A stretch of DNA of 64,000 bases from Lachnospiraceae bacterium (GTDB taxonomy: Bacteria > Bacillota > Clostridia > Lachnospirales > Lachnospiraceae), in assembly GCA_014804675.1 (NCBI GenBank), contig JAAUZH010000005.1:36346-100345 (forward strand). Direction: 5' to 3'. The notes beneath the pieces are model-generated. The model did not search any database. It worked only from the letters and a program-made list of their open reading frames with translations, and was not told the origin of the DNA. Positions 37,080-47,753 of this stretch are shown here, in pieces. Position numbers and translations under genes: made by a program. Position 1 is the first letter of the stretch. Each line of letters starts with the position of its first letter.

Positions 37080-38201
37080 TTATGCTAACAATTCCCTGCA
37101 CACCGTTTTCAGATTCTCCCTAATCCCAATATGCTGAGGACATGCTTCTTCGCATTTGCCGCACTGGATACATTCGCCGGCCTGGGCCCTGCCATGGCCT
37201 CCTACCAGCCAGTTTTCCTGACCTCTGGCAGCCTTTATATCCCCATAAAGAGTCAGGTAGTTCATAGCTGTAAAAGAACCGGAAATACCAATATTCTTCG
37301 GGCACACTTTTGCACAATAATTGCAGGTCGTACATGGAATCAGCGGAATCCGGCTTAATTCTTCCTGTGCTTTTCTTACTGTTTCATTCTGACTGTCAGT
37401 AAGTCCCGTAAAGGACTTCATATAAGACAGGTTATCCTTCATCTGCTCCACATTGCTCATTCCGGAAAGCACTGTAATGACTCCTTCCAGATTTGCGGCA
37501 AAACGCACTGCCCAGGAAGCCACAGAAGATTCCGGCTCTGCCTCTTTGAAAATCTTTACTACGGATTCCGGAGGAGTAGCAAGCATGCCGCCCTTTACAG
37601 GCTCCATAATGATTACCGGCTTGTCGTGCTTTCTTGCCACTTCATAGCAGCGTCTTGACTGTACCGAAGGATTTTCCCAATCCGCATAGTTAATCTGTAG
37701 CTGCACAAATTCCATCTCCGGATGGGCTGTTAAGATTTCTTCCAATTCTTCCGGTGTGGAATGAAAGGAAAAGCCTACATGTTTTATTAGCCCTGCCTTC
37801 TTTTTTTCCTGTACCCAGTTCCACATATCAAAATCATCAAAATAATGGGATCTTGCTTCTCCCAGATTATGTAATAAATAGAAGTCGAAATACCCCGCTC
37901 CTGTCTGTTTTAAAGATACATCAAACTGGGCATATGCCTCTTCTTTTGTCTTGCAATTGATCCATGCGGCATTTTTGGTTGCAAGCTGGAATTTCTCTCT
38001 TGGATAACGCTCCACAAGGGCCTGCCTGATGGCATCCTCACTTCCCGCATAAGCCCAGGCAGTATCAAAATAGGTAAATCCTTCCTCCATAAACAAATCA
38101 ACCATTTCCTTTGTCTGTTCCACATCAATGACCCCGTCCTTTTGGGGCAGACGCATAAGACCAAATCCCAGTTTTTTGATTTCTTCACCTAAATAACCCA
38201 T
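37080..38201 (-). CDS. Aldo/keto reductase with C-terminal 4Fe-4S domain
   Basis: 373 residues. The N-terminal (beta/alpha)8 aldo/keto reductase has GFGLMRLPQ, the catalytic Tyr in FDTAWAYAGSE and the Lys in ATKNAAW. The C-terminal extension carries two Cys clusters, CTTCNYCAKVCP and CIQCGKCEEACPQ, typical of ferredoxin-like iron-sulfur binding. This combination is common in anaerobes, where electrons may come from ferredoxin rather than NADPH alone. The substrate is unknown. GGAGG precedes the ATG. Confidence 0.93.
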   Translation of the reverse strand: MGYLGEEIKKLGFGLMRLPQKDGVIDVEQTKEMVDLFMEEGFTYFDTAWAYAGSEDAIRQALVERYPREKFQLATKNAAWINCKTKEEAYAQFDVSLKQTGAGYFDFYLLHNLGEARSHYFDDFDMWNWVQEKKKAGLIKHVGFSFHSTPEELEEILTAHPEMEFVQLQINYADWENPSVQSRRCYEVARKHDKPVIIMEPVKGGMLATPPESVVKIFKEAEPESSVASWAVRFAANLEGVITVLSGMSNVEQMKDNLSYMKSFTGLTDSQNETVRKAQEELSRIPLIPCTTCNYCAKVCPKNIGISGSFTAMNYLTLYGDIKAARGQENWLVGGHGRAQAGECIQCGKCEEACPQHIGIRENLKTVCRELLA

Positions 38202-38340
38202 TTAAAAATTCCTCCTTTTGATTTTTTATATGGAAATACTTCATAGCCTGCCATCATATCGACCTTTTTACACTCTCATTTATCTTCTTTTCCATACTAT
38301 CACAATTTAAGGTGTATGAAAATAGTTATTTGCTAAGGAC

Positions 38341-38488
38341 GTAGGGGATGGCAGAGTATATGGCAGTCTTCCGGGCACGCTTTCGCTCTGCAAAGACGCA
38401 GCGGTACTAACGCACCAAAATACGGTGCGTAAGTGCCGGCGACTTTGCCAAGGCCCGGAAGACTGCCACATACTCTGCCATCCCCTAC
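38341..38488 (+). repeat. Family I hairpin element, copy C
   Basis: Arms of 35 bases (38341-38375, 38454-38488) differ from those of copies B and D at many positions but still pair, with one A/C position in 35. The core (38376-38453) is 78 bases and nearly identical to copy B. The right flank TGTGTATCGAAAAGCC is shared with D and, with small changes, B. It lies in the 633-base gap between the aldo/keto reductase and the ABC-ATPase genes. The stretch 38202-38340 shows nothing else. Confidence 0.92.
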
Positions 38489-38570
38489 TGTGTATCGAAA
38501 AGCCCTGTTAAAAACACCTTACCTCCCAATACACGATTTTTTCTCAAAGCCCGGCGGCTGAAACAAAACA

Positions 38571-38797
38571 GCAAAAGAGGGATGAGGGCGGATTGGCTGC
38601 ATTGATTTTGCTGGCAGTTTTACTTAACAGCCTGCCCACAACCCAGGGTAAAATTGCCATGGACGGCAATTTTAGGAATATTGCGGCATGGACGCCGCTA
38701 TATTCCGCCCCGTCCGGTACCAACCTCTTACATCAGGCTGTTTAGTAAAACTGTCAGCAAAATCACAGCAGCCAATCCGCCCTCATCCCTCTTTTGC
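38571..38797 (+). repeat. Family II hairpin element, second copy
   Basis: Same dimensions as the first copy: arms of 64 (38571-38634, 38734-38797) and core of 99 bases (38635-38733). The core hairpin at 38675-38706 is GGAATAT-t-GCGGC/GCCGC-t-ATATTCC with loop ATGGAC, so four positions differ from the first copy in compensating pairs. The arms differ in the middle but remain paired, and two internal mismatches fall at the same positions in both copies. It follows family I copy C by 82 bases. Confidence 0.92.
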
Positions 38798-38834
38798 GTC
38801 CGCTTCTCCACACCTCCTACTTCAGAAAAACCAA

Positions 38835-40568
38835 TCACCCTCTAAAACGATCCAGACAAGCAAAAACCTCCTGCCTTCTTGGTTTTGCAAGCCCACAGGG
38901 AACATAAGACCCACAAAATGGTTCCCATCCTTTCTTATCCAACATATCAAAGAGAATCTGAACAGTCTGCCGGATTGTATGTCTGCCATCTGCAAGCTGT
39001 TCCACTCCATAGCGAAGCAGATAAGCAAGGGCAGTGGTCTGTTCTGCATCCGCAATCTGTTCTACATAACGTAAATCCACGTTTTCCTTGTCTAAAGAAA
39101 AGGAATCACGTCCAAAGGTTTTTATTTTCATGGAGGTATTGCGGCTGTTGTTGCCCTGGCGCTCTCTTCCGTAATAATCCCTGCCGCCGCTTTTTCTTGG
39201 TTTGTAAGGGGGCAGCATGCGGTTGAAGTCTGGAATCCGGAAGTCTGGAGCTTTTGTTTCAGGTGCCGTATACTGTTTGCAAAGTTCCTTTACATATTCG
39301 GATATATCAACGGGACGGTAACAGTCCATCTGGATAATATGGTCTGCAATGTAAAAGAATGCCCCTGAACTGCCTGCTACCAGGATGGTGGAAATCCCTT
39401 CTTTTTCATAAATATCCCCTGCCCGGCACAAAAACGGGGTAATAGGCTCTTTTTCACGGCTGATGACCTGCTGCATAAAATCGTCCCGCACCATAAAATT
39501 GGTGGCAGAAGTATCTTCATCTATTAAAAATAACCTGGAACCGGCTTCTATATTTTCAATTACTCCTGCCGCCTGGGAGGTGCTTCCGCTGGCATCTGAT
39601 GTGGAAAAGACGGAAGTATCCTTTTTGTTGGGCAGGTCATTGATAAAGAGGGAAATATCCACATTCCGGATAGAACGGCCATCTTCTGCACGAAGCTTAA
39701 CGGCAGTATCATCCGTAATCACATATTCCCTTCCATCCCCCTGAATATGATTATAAACTCCATTTTGCAATGCTTCTAGCAATGTGGACTTGCCATGATA
39801 GCCGCCACCTACAATAAGCGTTATGCCCTGTGGTATTGCCATTCCGGAAATTTCCCCTTTATGGGGCAGAAGAAAGGTGCGTTCCATAGTGGCAGGAGAA
39901 AGAAAGGGTATGCTGTCTTTCATTGGAGTATCAGAAACACCGCTTTTCCTGGGAAGGATGGAACCGTTTGCAACAAAGGCCACCAGCTTTTCTTCCCGAA
40001 GGAAGCTGCGCAATGCCTTCTGGTCCTCTGCCAGAAAAATAGCAGCCTCCACCTTCTTTCCATCCAGCCTCTTATAAAAAAGGCTGCTCTCCACGCAGCG
40101 GGGAAGAAAATCAAATAAAATTTTTTCCAACTCCCCGGCATTTATAGTTCGTCCAAAGGCTGGAAAGCCCACATGAAAGCGGGCAGTAATGCCGGTATCA
40201 GAAATTTCACATGCACTTCGTTCCAAAACCTGCTGCCCACAACGGGTAATGGATAAAAGCCCGCTTTTTCCGGATCCCTTTGCCTTAAAATTATATTCCT
40301 CAAATCCTGACGCAAGCTGTCTGGTAAGGAAATCCGCAAGTGCAGTTCTGGCACAGCTTTCACTGTAATATTCTCTGGGAAATCCGGCTGTTCTGTGATT
40401 TATTTCCACATGCAGGCTGGAAGGCGATGCAAAAGGATCCCCCTGTACGTGATCGATAGACAGGCTAAAGCCCGGAAACTGATAGCTGCCTGCCAGTGAT
40501 TTATAAGCCGGGTAACTCTTATGGTCAATAGAACGCAAAGCGTTTCTTAAGTCGCTGGATGATTTCAT
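38835..40568 (-). CDS. Predicted ABC-class ATPase (COG3044/ABC_ATPase family)
   Basis: 577 residues, no membrane segment. It has Walker A VGGGYHGKSTLLEALQNG near residue 250 and the Walker B/signature-like LFLIDEDTSATNFMVRD. This is an uncharacterised stand-alone ATPase family known from many bacteria; relatives have an N-terminal OB-like part. The C-terminal region includes a Lys/Arg/Gly-rich stretch (KPRKSGGRDYYGRERQG) that might touch RNA, which is inference. A GGAGG site precedes the ATG. Confidence 0.85.
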   Translation of the reverse strand: MKSSSDLRNALRSIDHKSYPAYKSLAGSYQFPGFSLSIDHVQGDPFASPSSLHVEINHRTAGFPREYYSESCARTALADFLTRQLASGFEEYNFKAKGSGKSGLLSITRCGQQVLERSACEISDTGITARFHVGFPAFGRTINAGELEKILFDFLPRCVESSLFYKRLDGKKVEAAIFLAEDQKALRSFLREEKLVAFVANGSILPRKSGVSDTPMKDSIPFLSPATMERTFLLPHKGEISGMAIPQGITLIVGGGYHGKSTLLEALQNGVYNHIQGDGREYVITDDTAVKLRAEDGRSIRNVDISLFINDLPNKKDTSVFSTSDASGSTSQAAGVIENIEAGSRLFLIDEDTSATNFMVRDDFMQQVISREKEPITPFLCRAGDIYEKEGISTILVAGSSGAFFYIADHIIQMDCYRPVDISEYVKELCKQYTAPETKAPDFRIPDFNRMLPPYKPRKSGGRDYYGRERQGNNSRNTSMKIKTFGRDSFSLDKENVDLRYVEQIADAEQTTALAYLLRYGVEQLADGRHTIRQTVQILFDMLDKKGWEPFCGSYVPCGLAKPRRQEVFACLDRFRG

Positions 40569-40698
40569 GATCTATATCCTCCCTATCATAATGCCCAGGA
40601 ATCTGAAGCAGAGTCATAATATTCTCTAAAAACCTGAGGCTTCCAATAATCGTAACATTCCAATTTTTTATAAAAACACTTCCGAGTTATTGTAACAT

Positions 40699-40727
40699 AA
40701 AAAAAGAGCTGTCAAAAGCCCTTTTTC
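40699..40727 (-). terminator. Terminator after the TfoX-like gene
   Basis: On the minus strand AAAGGGCT pairs with AGCTCTTT (one G-U pair) around TTTGAC, followed by a T-run (40705-40699). It lies just after the TfoX-like stop codon. Confidence 0.7.
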
Positions 40728-40730
40728 TTC

Positions 40731-41054
40731 TTACTTTTTCTTCTTACTTTTTCTGTCCGGCAGTTCCGGATACATTTCACGCACCATTTTTTGAAGCATT
40801 TCCCGGTCCTCTAAAATCGTTACCGGCAGCATGTCCTTTGCTCCCTCATAAGGAGGCTCCGGTTCACTGTCCGGCATATATTTTCTGCTTGCCTCTGTTA
40901 TTTTTACAAGAAAGCCATTTCCATATATGCCCCCAAATATTCTTTCGTTGTAATAAAATATATATCCTCCCATCATTGGAATATAGCGCACATGATCAAG
41001 TCCTGCCAACTGATCCATGATGTATGCTGTCAATTCTTTATTATTTGATGACAT
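40731..41054 (-). CDS. TfoX N-terminal domain protein
   Basis: 107 residues with the TfoX_N pattern: YIMDQLAGLDHVRYIPMMGG, YYNERIFGGIYGNGFLVKIT and a Lys-rich tail. Full TfoX/Sxy is a competence regulator in gamma-proteobacteria. Stand-alone N-domains in Firmicutes have no known function. The start overlaps the preceding Cys-rich gene by 25 bases in another frame. Confidence 0.85.
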   Translation of the reverse strand: MSSNNKELTAYIMDQLAGLDHVRYIPMMGGYIFYYNERIFGGIYGNGFLVKITEASRKYMPDSEPEPPYEGAKDMLPVTILEDREMLQKMVREMYPELPDRKSKKKK

Positions 41055-41161
41055 AACTCTACCTTACCTTTCCTGCCCTCACATTCATTACACCCTGTAC
41101 ACATTTTTCCATAGCAATAGCATTCACCGCAATCCGTCCCACAAACACTTAAATTTGACAT
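41030..41161 (-). CDS. Small Cys-rich protein (DUF3795-like fragment)
   Basis: 43 residues with eight Cys: MSNLSVCGTDCGECYCYG, then CTGCNECEG. It resembles the first part of DUF3795 proteins, which are longer, so it may be a shortened gene. AAAGGAGG lies 9 bases before the ATG at 41161, which argues that it is translated. It may bind a metal or iron-sulfur cluster. It overlaps the TfoX-like gene and probably shares its mRNA. Confidence 0.6.
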   Translation of the reverse strand: MSNLSVCGTDCGECYCYGKMCTGCNECEGRKGKVELCHQIIKN

Positions 41162-41192
41162 AATAGGCATCCTCCTTTTTATGTTCATCCTA

Positions 41193-42074
41193 TCAGCATA
41201 AGCGGCCAATGTCTTGTATATTTTCGACATTTTCCAAAGCATAAACCCTTGCCTTTCGGATATCCATTGCATGATACCGTCTGAATTCCCGCATTAAATG
41301 AGCCTGATCGGCATATCCATACTTATATGCCATGTCTGAAATATTCATATCCCCATCCCGCAATACATCATCCCATAAAAGCTGATAGCGCACAAGATTG
41401 CTTAATTTCTTTGGCGTAACACCTATATATTCATTAAATATTCGTTCCAAGTGCCTGCTGCTGACAAAGGAGTCTTTCGCCAATCTGGCTATGCTCAATG
41501 TTCCTTTATGACTAAGCATATTGGCAATGGCACTTTCAAAGACATTATTTTCTCTCAATTGAAACATATGCCTGTCAATATATTTACAAAACAAATCCTC
41601 TACCAGCTTTACCCGTTTCAATAATGTATCCGCTTCCCACAACTGTGCCTTCAATTCAATATCCAGCCATCGAAACCTTGATGGGACATCATAAAAGCCA
41701 TTTAAAGTGTCCCTCATGGAATCTTCCGAAAACACATATGCTTCCCACCCGTAGAAGCGAATGGCAAATGTAGATATCAAATGTCCCAAAACAGATTCAT
41801 CCTGCGCTAAAAAGCTTGTATCATTCATCCCACAAAATCTGCTGACAATGGTATTTTCGGTGTAATCCATCTGATATATGATATCCACACAGGTATCCGG
41901 AATTACTATGCTGCCTGCGGCAGCTTTCGCTGTTTTTGTATATGGTTTCTCGCTTCCCCAAAAGCAGCGGATATATTTGGACAGTTCCGGAGTAGATGGG
42001 GCTAACTCTTTATATTCTTTATTCTGTTTAAAGGGGGTTGCGGTTAGGGGGAAATAGGGTTGAGTTTTATTCAT
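41193..42074 (-). CDS. AraC-family transcriptional regulator
   Basis: 293 residues. An N-terminal effector domain (LAPSTPELSKYIRCFWG, PDTCVDIIYQM) of the DUF6597 kind is followed by two AraC HTHs (IARLAKDSFVSSRHLERIF and ISDMAYKYGYADQAHLMREF). The ATG at 42074 has no Shine-Dalgarno sequence, but a -35/-10 pair sits so close that the transcript probably begins at the ATG. It lies upstream of the Cys-rich and TfoX-like genes with 31 bases between. Confidence 0.9.
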   Translation of the reverse strand: MNKTQPYFPLTATPFKQNKEYKELAPSTPELSKYIRCFWGSEKPYTKTAKAAAGSIVIPDTCVDIIYQMDYTENTIVSRFCGMNDTSFLAQDESVLGHLISTFAIRFYGWEAYVFSEDSMRDTLNGFYDVPSRFRWLDIELKAQLWEADTLLKRVKLVEDLFCKYIDRHMFQLRENNVFESAIANMLSHKGTLSIARLAKDSFVSSRHLERIFNEYIGVTPKKLSNLVRYQLLWDDVLRDGDMNISDMAYKYGYADQAHLMREFRRYHAMDIRKARVYALENVENIQDIGRLC

Positions 42075-42080
42075 GTTTAT

Positions 42081-42110
42081 ATCTTAAAGGGTATCTTCAC
42101 ATTTTGTCAA
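42081..42110 (-). promoter_or_regulatory. Promoter placing transcription start at the araC-type ATG
   Basis: On the minus strand a perfect TTGACA (42110-42105) and TAAGAT (42086-42081) are separated by 18 bases. Only ATAAAC lies between the -10 and the ATG at 42074, so the expected start site coincides with the start codon. Confidence 0.6.
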
Positions 42111-42120
42111 TGTTGAAAGT

Positions 42121-42152
42121 GGGGGGATTGGATAGCAGGACGTAGAAGCTGA
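42121..42152 (+). repeat. Remnant of a family I element (left flank only)
   Basis: GGGGGATTGGATAGCAGGAC followed by GTAGAAGCTG matches the left flank and first arm bases of copies B and D. No 78-base core and no right arm follow. The rest of the 171-base gap to ptsI (42153-42245) shows nothing recognisable. Confidence 0.6.
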
Positions 42153-42245
42153 TATTAGAGAATGGGAATGTTCTAAATACATTACGAGGCAGGCAATGTC
42201 TTATCACAAAGATATCTTTCTACTTACGCTGTAAAAATATTCCAT

Positions 42246-43868
42246 CTACCCTTCTACCTCTCGAATCCGCTTTCTCACCTTTAATACCATAGAAGGCGCT
42301 ACTGAAAGTTCATCCACTCCCATTTTCACAAAAGTTTCTGTAAGCTCCAAATCCGCACCCAGTTCCCCACATATGCCTGCCCACTTTCCACATTTGTGGG
42401 CATTATCCACAACCACCTGTATCATCTTTAAGATTGCTTTATGATGTGGGTTATAAAAATCATCCAGTTTTTCATTCTGTCTGTCAACAGCCAATGTATA
42501 CTGGGTAAGGTCATTCGTCCCGATACTAAAGAAATCAACCATTTCCGCCAATTCATCACTAATCATAACTGCTGCCGGGGTTTCAATCATAATTCCCTGT
42601 TCCGGAATTTTATAGGGAATCTGAACACGGTCTAATTCTCTCTGTACTTCTTTTACAATTTTGTAAATCTGCTGCACTTCTTCTAAGGATATTATCATAG
42701 GATACATAATAGAAAGATTTCCAAATACTGCTGCACGCAACAAAGCGCGAAGCTGGGTTTTGAAAATTTCCGGCTCCTTTAAGCAGATACGGATTGCCCG
42801 GTATCCCATAGCCGGGTTATCCTCCTGTCCCAGATTAAAATAGTCCACCTGTTTATCTGCCCCAATATCCAATGTTCGGATGATGACCTTTTTTCCTCCC
42901 ATCATCTGCACAACCTGTTTATATACCTGAAACTGCTCTTCCTCTGTAGGAAAAGAAGTTCTTCCAAGATATAAAAACTCGCTGCGGAATAATCCAATTC
43001 CTTCTGCATCATTTTCAAGAGCATATCCCACATCACCCACATTTGCTATATTGGCAAACAAACGAATCCTTTTCCCATTTAAGGTTATAGTTTCTTTTCC
43101 TTTTAATGTTTGCAGCAATTGTGCCTTTTCTTTTTCTTCTTGCAGTTTTTTTTGTATTTGTTCACAGATTTCCTTTGATGGTTCAAAAATCACTTTTCCC
43201 TGAAATCCATCTACAACGGCCTCCATGCCCGTGTGTATTTCCTGCAGATCCACAGGTACTCCAACCAGTGCCGGTATATTCATCATACGGGCAAGAATCG
43301 CTGTGTGGGAGTTGGCAGAACCATGTACCGTAACAAAAGCCAGTATTTTTTCTTTATCCATCTGCACTGTTTCACTTGGGCTTATATCATCTGCAACTAC
43401 GATAGAAGGTTCTATAGAAAAAAAATCCACATCTTCCCGCCCTTGCAGAATTTTTACAAGACGGTTAGAAACATCTTTTACATCAGCTGCCCTTGCCCGC
43501 ATATAATCATCCTCCATGTTGGCAAACATTTCAGAAAAATTATCCCCTGTTACCGCAATTGCATATTCTGCATTCACCTGCTCGGTACGAATCATATTTT
43601 GTATCGACTCCAGATAATCATCATCCTCCAGCATCATTTGGTGTATCTCAAAAATAGCGGCATTGGTTTCTCCCACTTTCTTCAATGCCTTATCATATAA
43701 GTTCTGAAGCTGAAACTTCGCCTTTTTTCCTGCTTCATCCACTCTTGCAATCTCAGCCTCTATCTCTTGTATTCTATATCGCTTGATTGGCAGAGCCCTG
43801 TCTTTCATGACTACCACATTTCCCATTGCGATTCCTTTGTATACGGATTTTCCGTTATATGCTTTCAT
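42246..43868 (-). CDS. ptsI: PTS Enzyme I
   Basis: 540 residues starting MKAYNGKSVYKGIAMG; GGGAGTG lies 6 bases upstream of this ATG. The phospho-His lies in GSANSHTAILARMM. The C-terminal PEP-binding barrel has GIGLFRSEFLYL, PAMGYRAIR and the catalytic-Cys region KWAGICGELG. Enzyme I transfers phosphate from PEP to HPr. It is the last gene of the bgl PTS-GH1-ptsH-ptsI group, 71 bases after ptsH, so the general PTS enzymes are encoded with a beta-glucoside system here. Confidence 0.96.
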   Translation of the reverse strand: MKAYNGKSVYKGIAMGNVVVMKDRALPIKRYRIQEIEAEIARVDEAGKKAKFQLQNLYDKALKKVGETNAAIFEIHQMMLEDDDYLESIQNMIRTEQVNAEYAIAVTGDNFSEMFANMEDDYMRARAADVKDVSNRLVKILQGREDVDFFSIEPSIVVADDISPSETVQMDKEKILAFVTVHGSANSHTAILARMMNIPALVGVPVDLQEIHTGMEAVVDGFQGKVIFEPSKEICEQIQKKLQEEKEKAQLLQTLKGKETITLNGKRIRLFANIANVGDVGYALENDAEGIGLFRSEFLYLGRTSFPTEEEQFQVYKQVVQMMGGKKVIIRTLDIGADKQVDYFNLGQEDNPAMGYRAIRICLKEPEIFKTQLRALLRAAVFGNLSIMYPMIISLEEVQQIYKIVKEVQRELDRVQIPYKIPEQGIMIETPAAVMISDELAEMVDFFSIGTNDLTQYTLAVDRQNEKLDDFYNPHHKAILKMIQVVVDNAHKCGKWAGICGELGADLELTETFVKMGVDELSVAPSMVLKVRKRIREVEG

Positions 43869-43939
43869 CTTGTTCACTCCCATACTCTATCCATTTTTAA
43901 AACAGCCGGACAACAGGAAACTCCAACTCTTTCAATCAT

Positions 43940-44197
43940 CTACAAATTGTTCTTCATAAATGCTTCCATCTGCCCGATTGCAGCATCTTCATCCACACCT
44001 TCTGCCTTAATAATAATTTTGTCGCCGCATTTCACTCCCAGTCCCATCAATGCCATCAGCCTGGTGGCTTCCACTTCTTTATCACCTTTTTGAAGAATTA
44101 TCCTGCTCTCCCATTTCTTCGCCTCTTTTACCAAAGCGCCTGCCGGTCTTGCATGGATTCCCAACTCATCTGTAATTCTATACTCAAATGTCTTCAT
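43940..44197 (-). CDS. ptsH: HPr-like phosphocarrier without the regulatory Ser46
   Basis: 85 residues. The phospho-acceptor His15 is present in GIHARPAGAL. At the HprK site the usual Lys45-Ser46 of Bacillus HPr is Thr45-Arg46 (VEATRLMALMGLG). It can carry phosphate from Enzyme I but should not be phosphorylated on residue 46. It is the mirror image of Bacillus Crh, which keeps Ser46 and lacks His15. Adjacent Thr45 is the only nearby hydroxyl residue. GGAAGG precedes the ATG. A second HPr with Ser46 may exist elsewhere in the genome. Confidence 0.93.
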   Translation of the reverse strand: MKTFEYRITDELGIHARPAGALVKEAKKWESRIILQKGDKEVEATRLMALMGLGVKCGDKIIIKAEGVDEDAAIGQMEAFMKNNL

Positions 44198-44223
44198 ACG
44201 ATTCCTTCCTTTTACACTTTATT

Positions 44224-47509
<3,286 letters not shown>

Positions 47510-47703
47510 ATTTGCCGTCCTTTCTATATGTTTGAAGCATCGGCCGCTTTGCATTTCACTTACATGCTTGCATACCGTTTTTTAGTATTCTGCCCCGTTA
47601 GAAACTTATTACACGGAATGAGAACCTGTTTTTTGAAAAAAATTTAGTTTTCAGAACTGTTGATTCCATATCCTTTCCAATTGGAACAGCTGTAAAAAAG
47701 GAC

Positions 47704-47742
47704 AAAAAAAGACACCCGGAATTGATAAAACCGAATGTCTTT
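47704..47742 (-). terminator. Terminator after the ABC exporter pair
   Basis: On the minus strand AAGACATTCGG pairs with CCGGGTGTCTT around TTTTATCAATT and is followed by seven T (47710-47704). It separates the exporter operon from the bgl PTS operon. Confidence 0.9.
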
Positions 47743-47753
47743 TCCATTTTTCC

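Noticed and set aside
47510..47703. LicT/BglG antiterminator target in the leader of the beta-glucoside PTS gene
   Set aside because: No RAT-like sequence overlapping a terminator was found. The only terminator there belongs to the upstream exporter operon.
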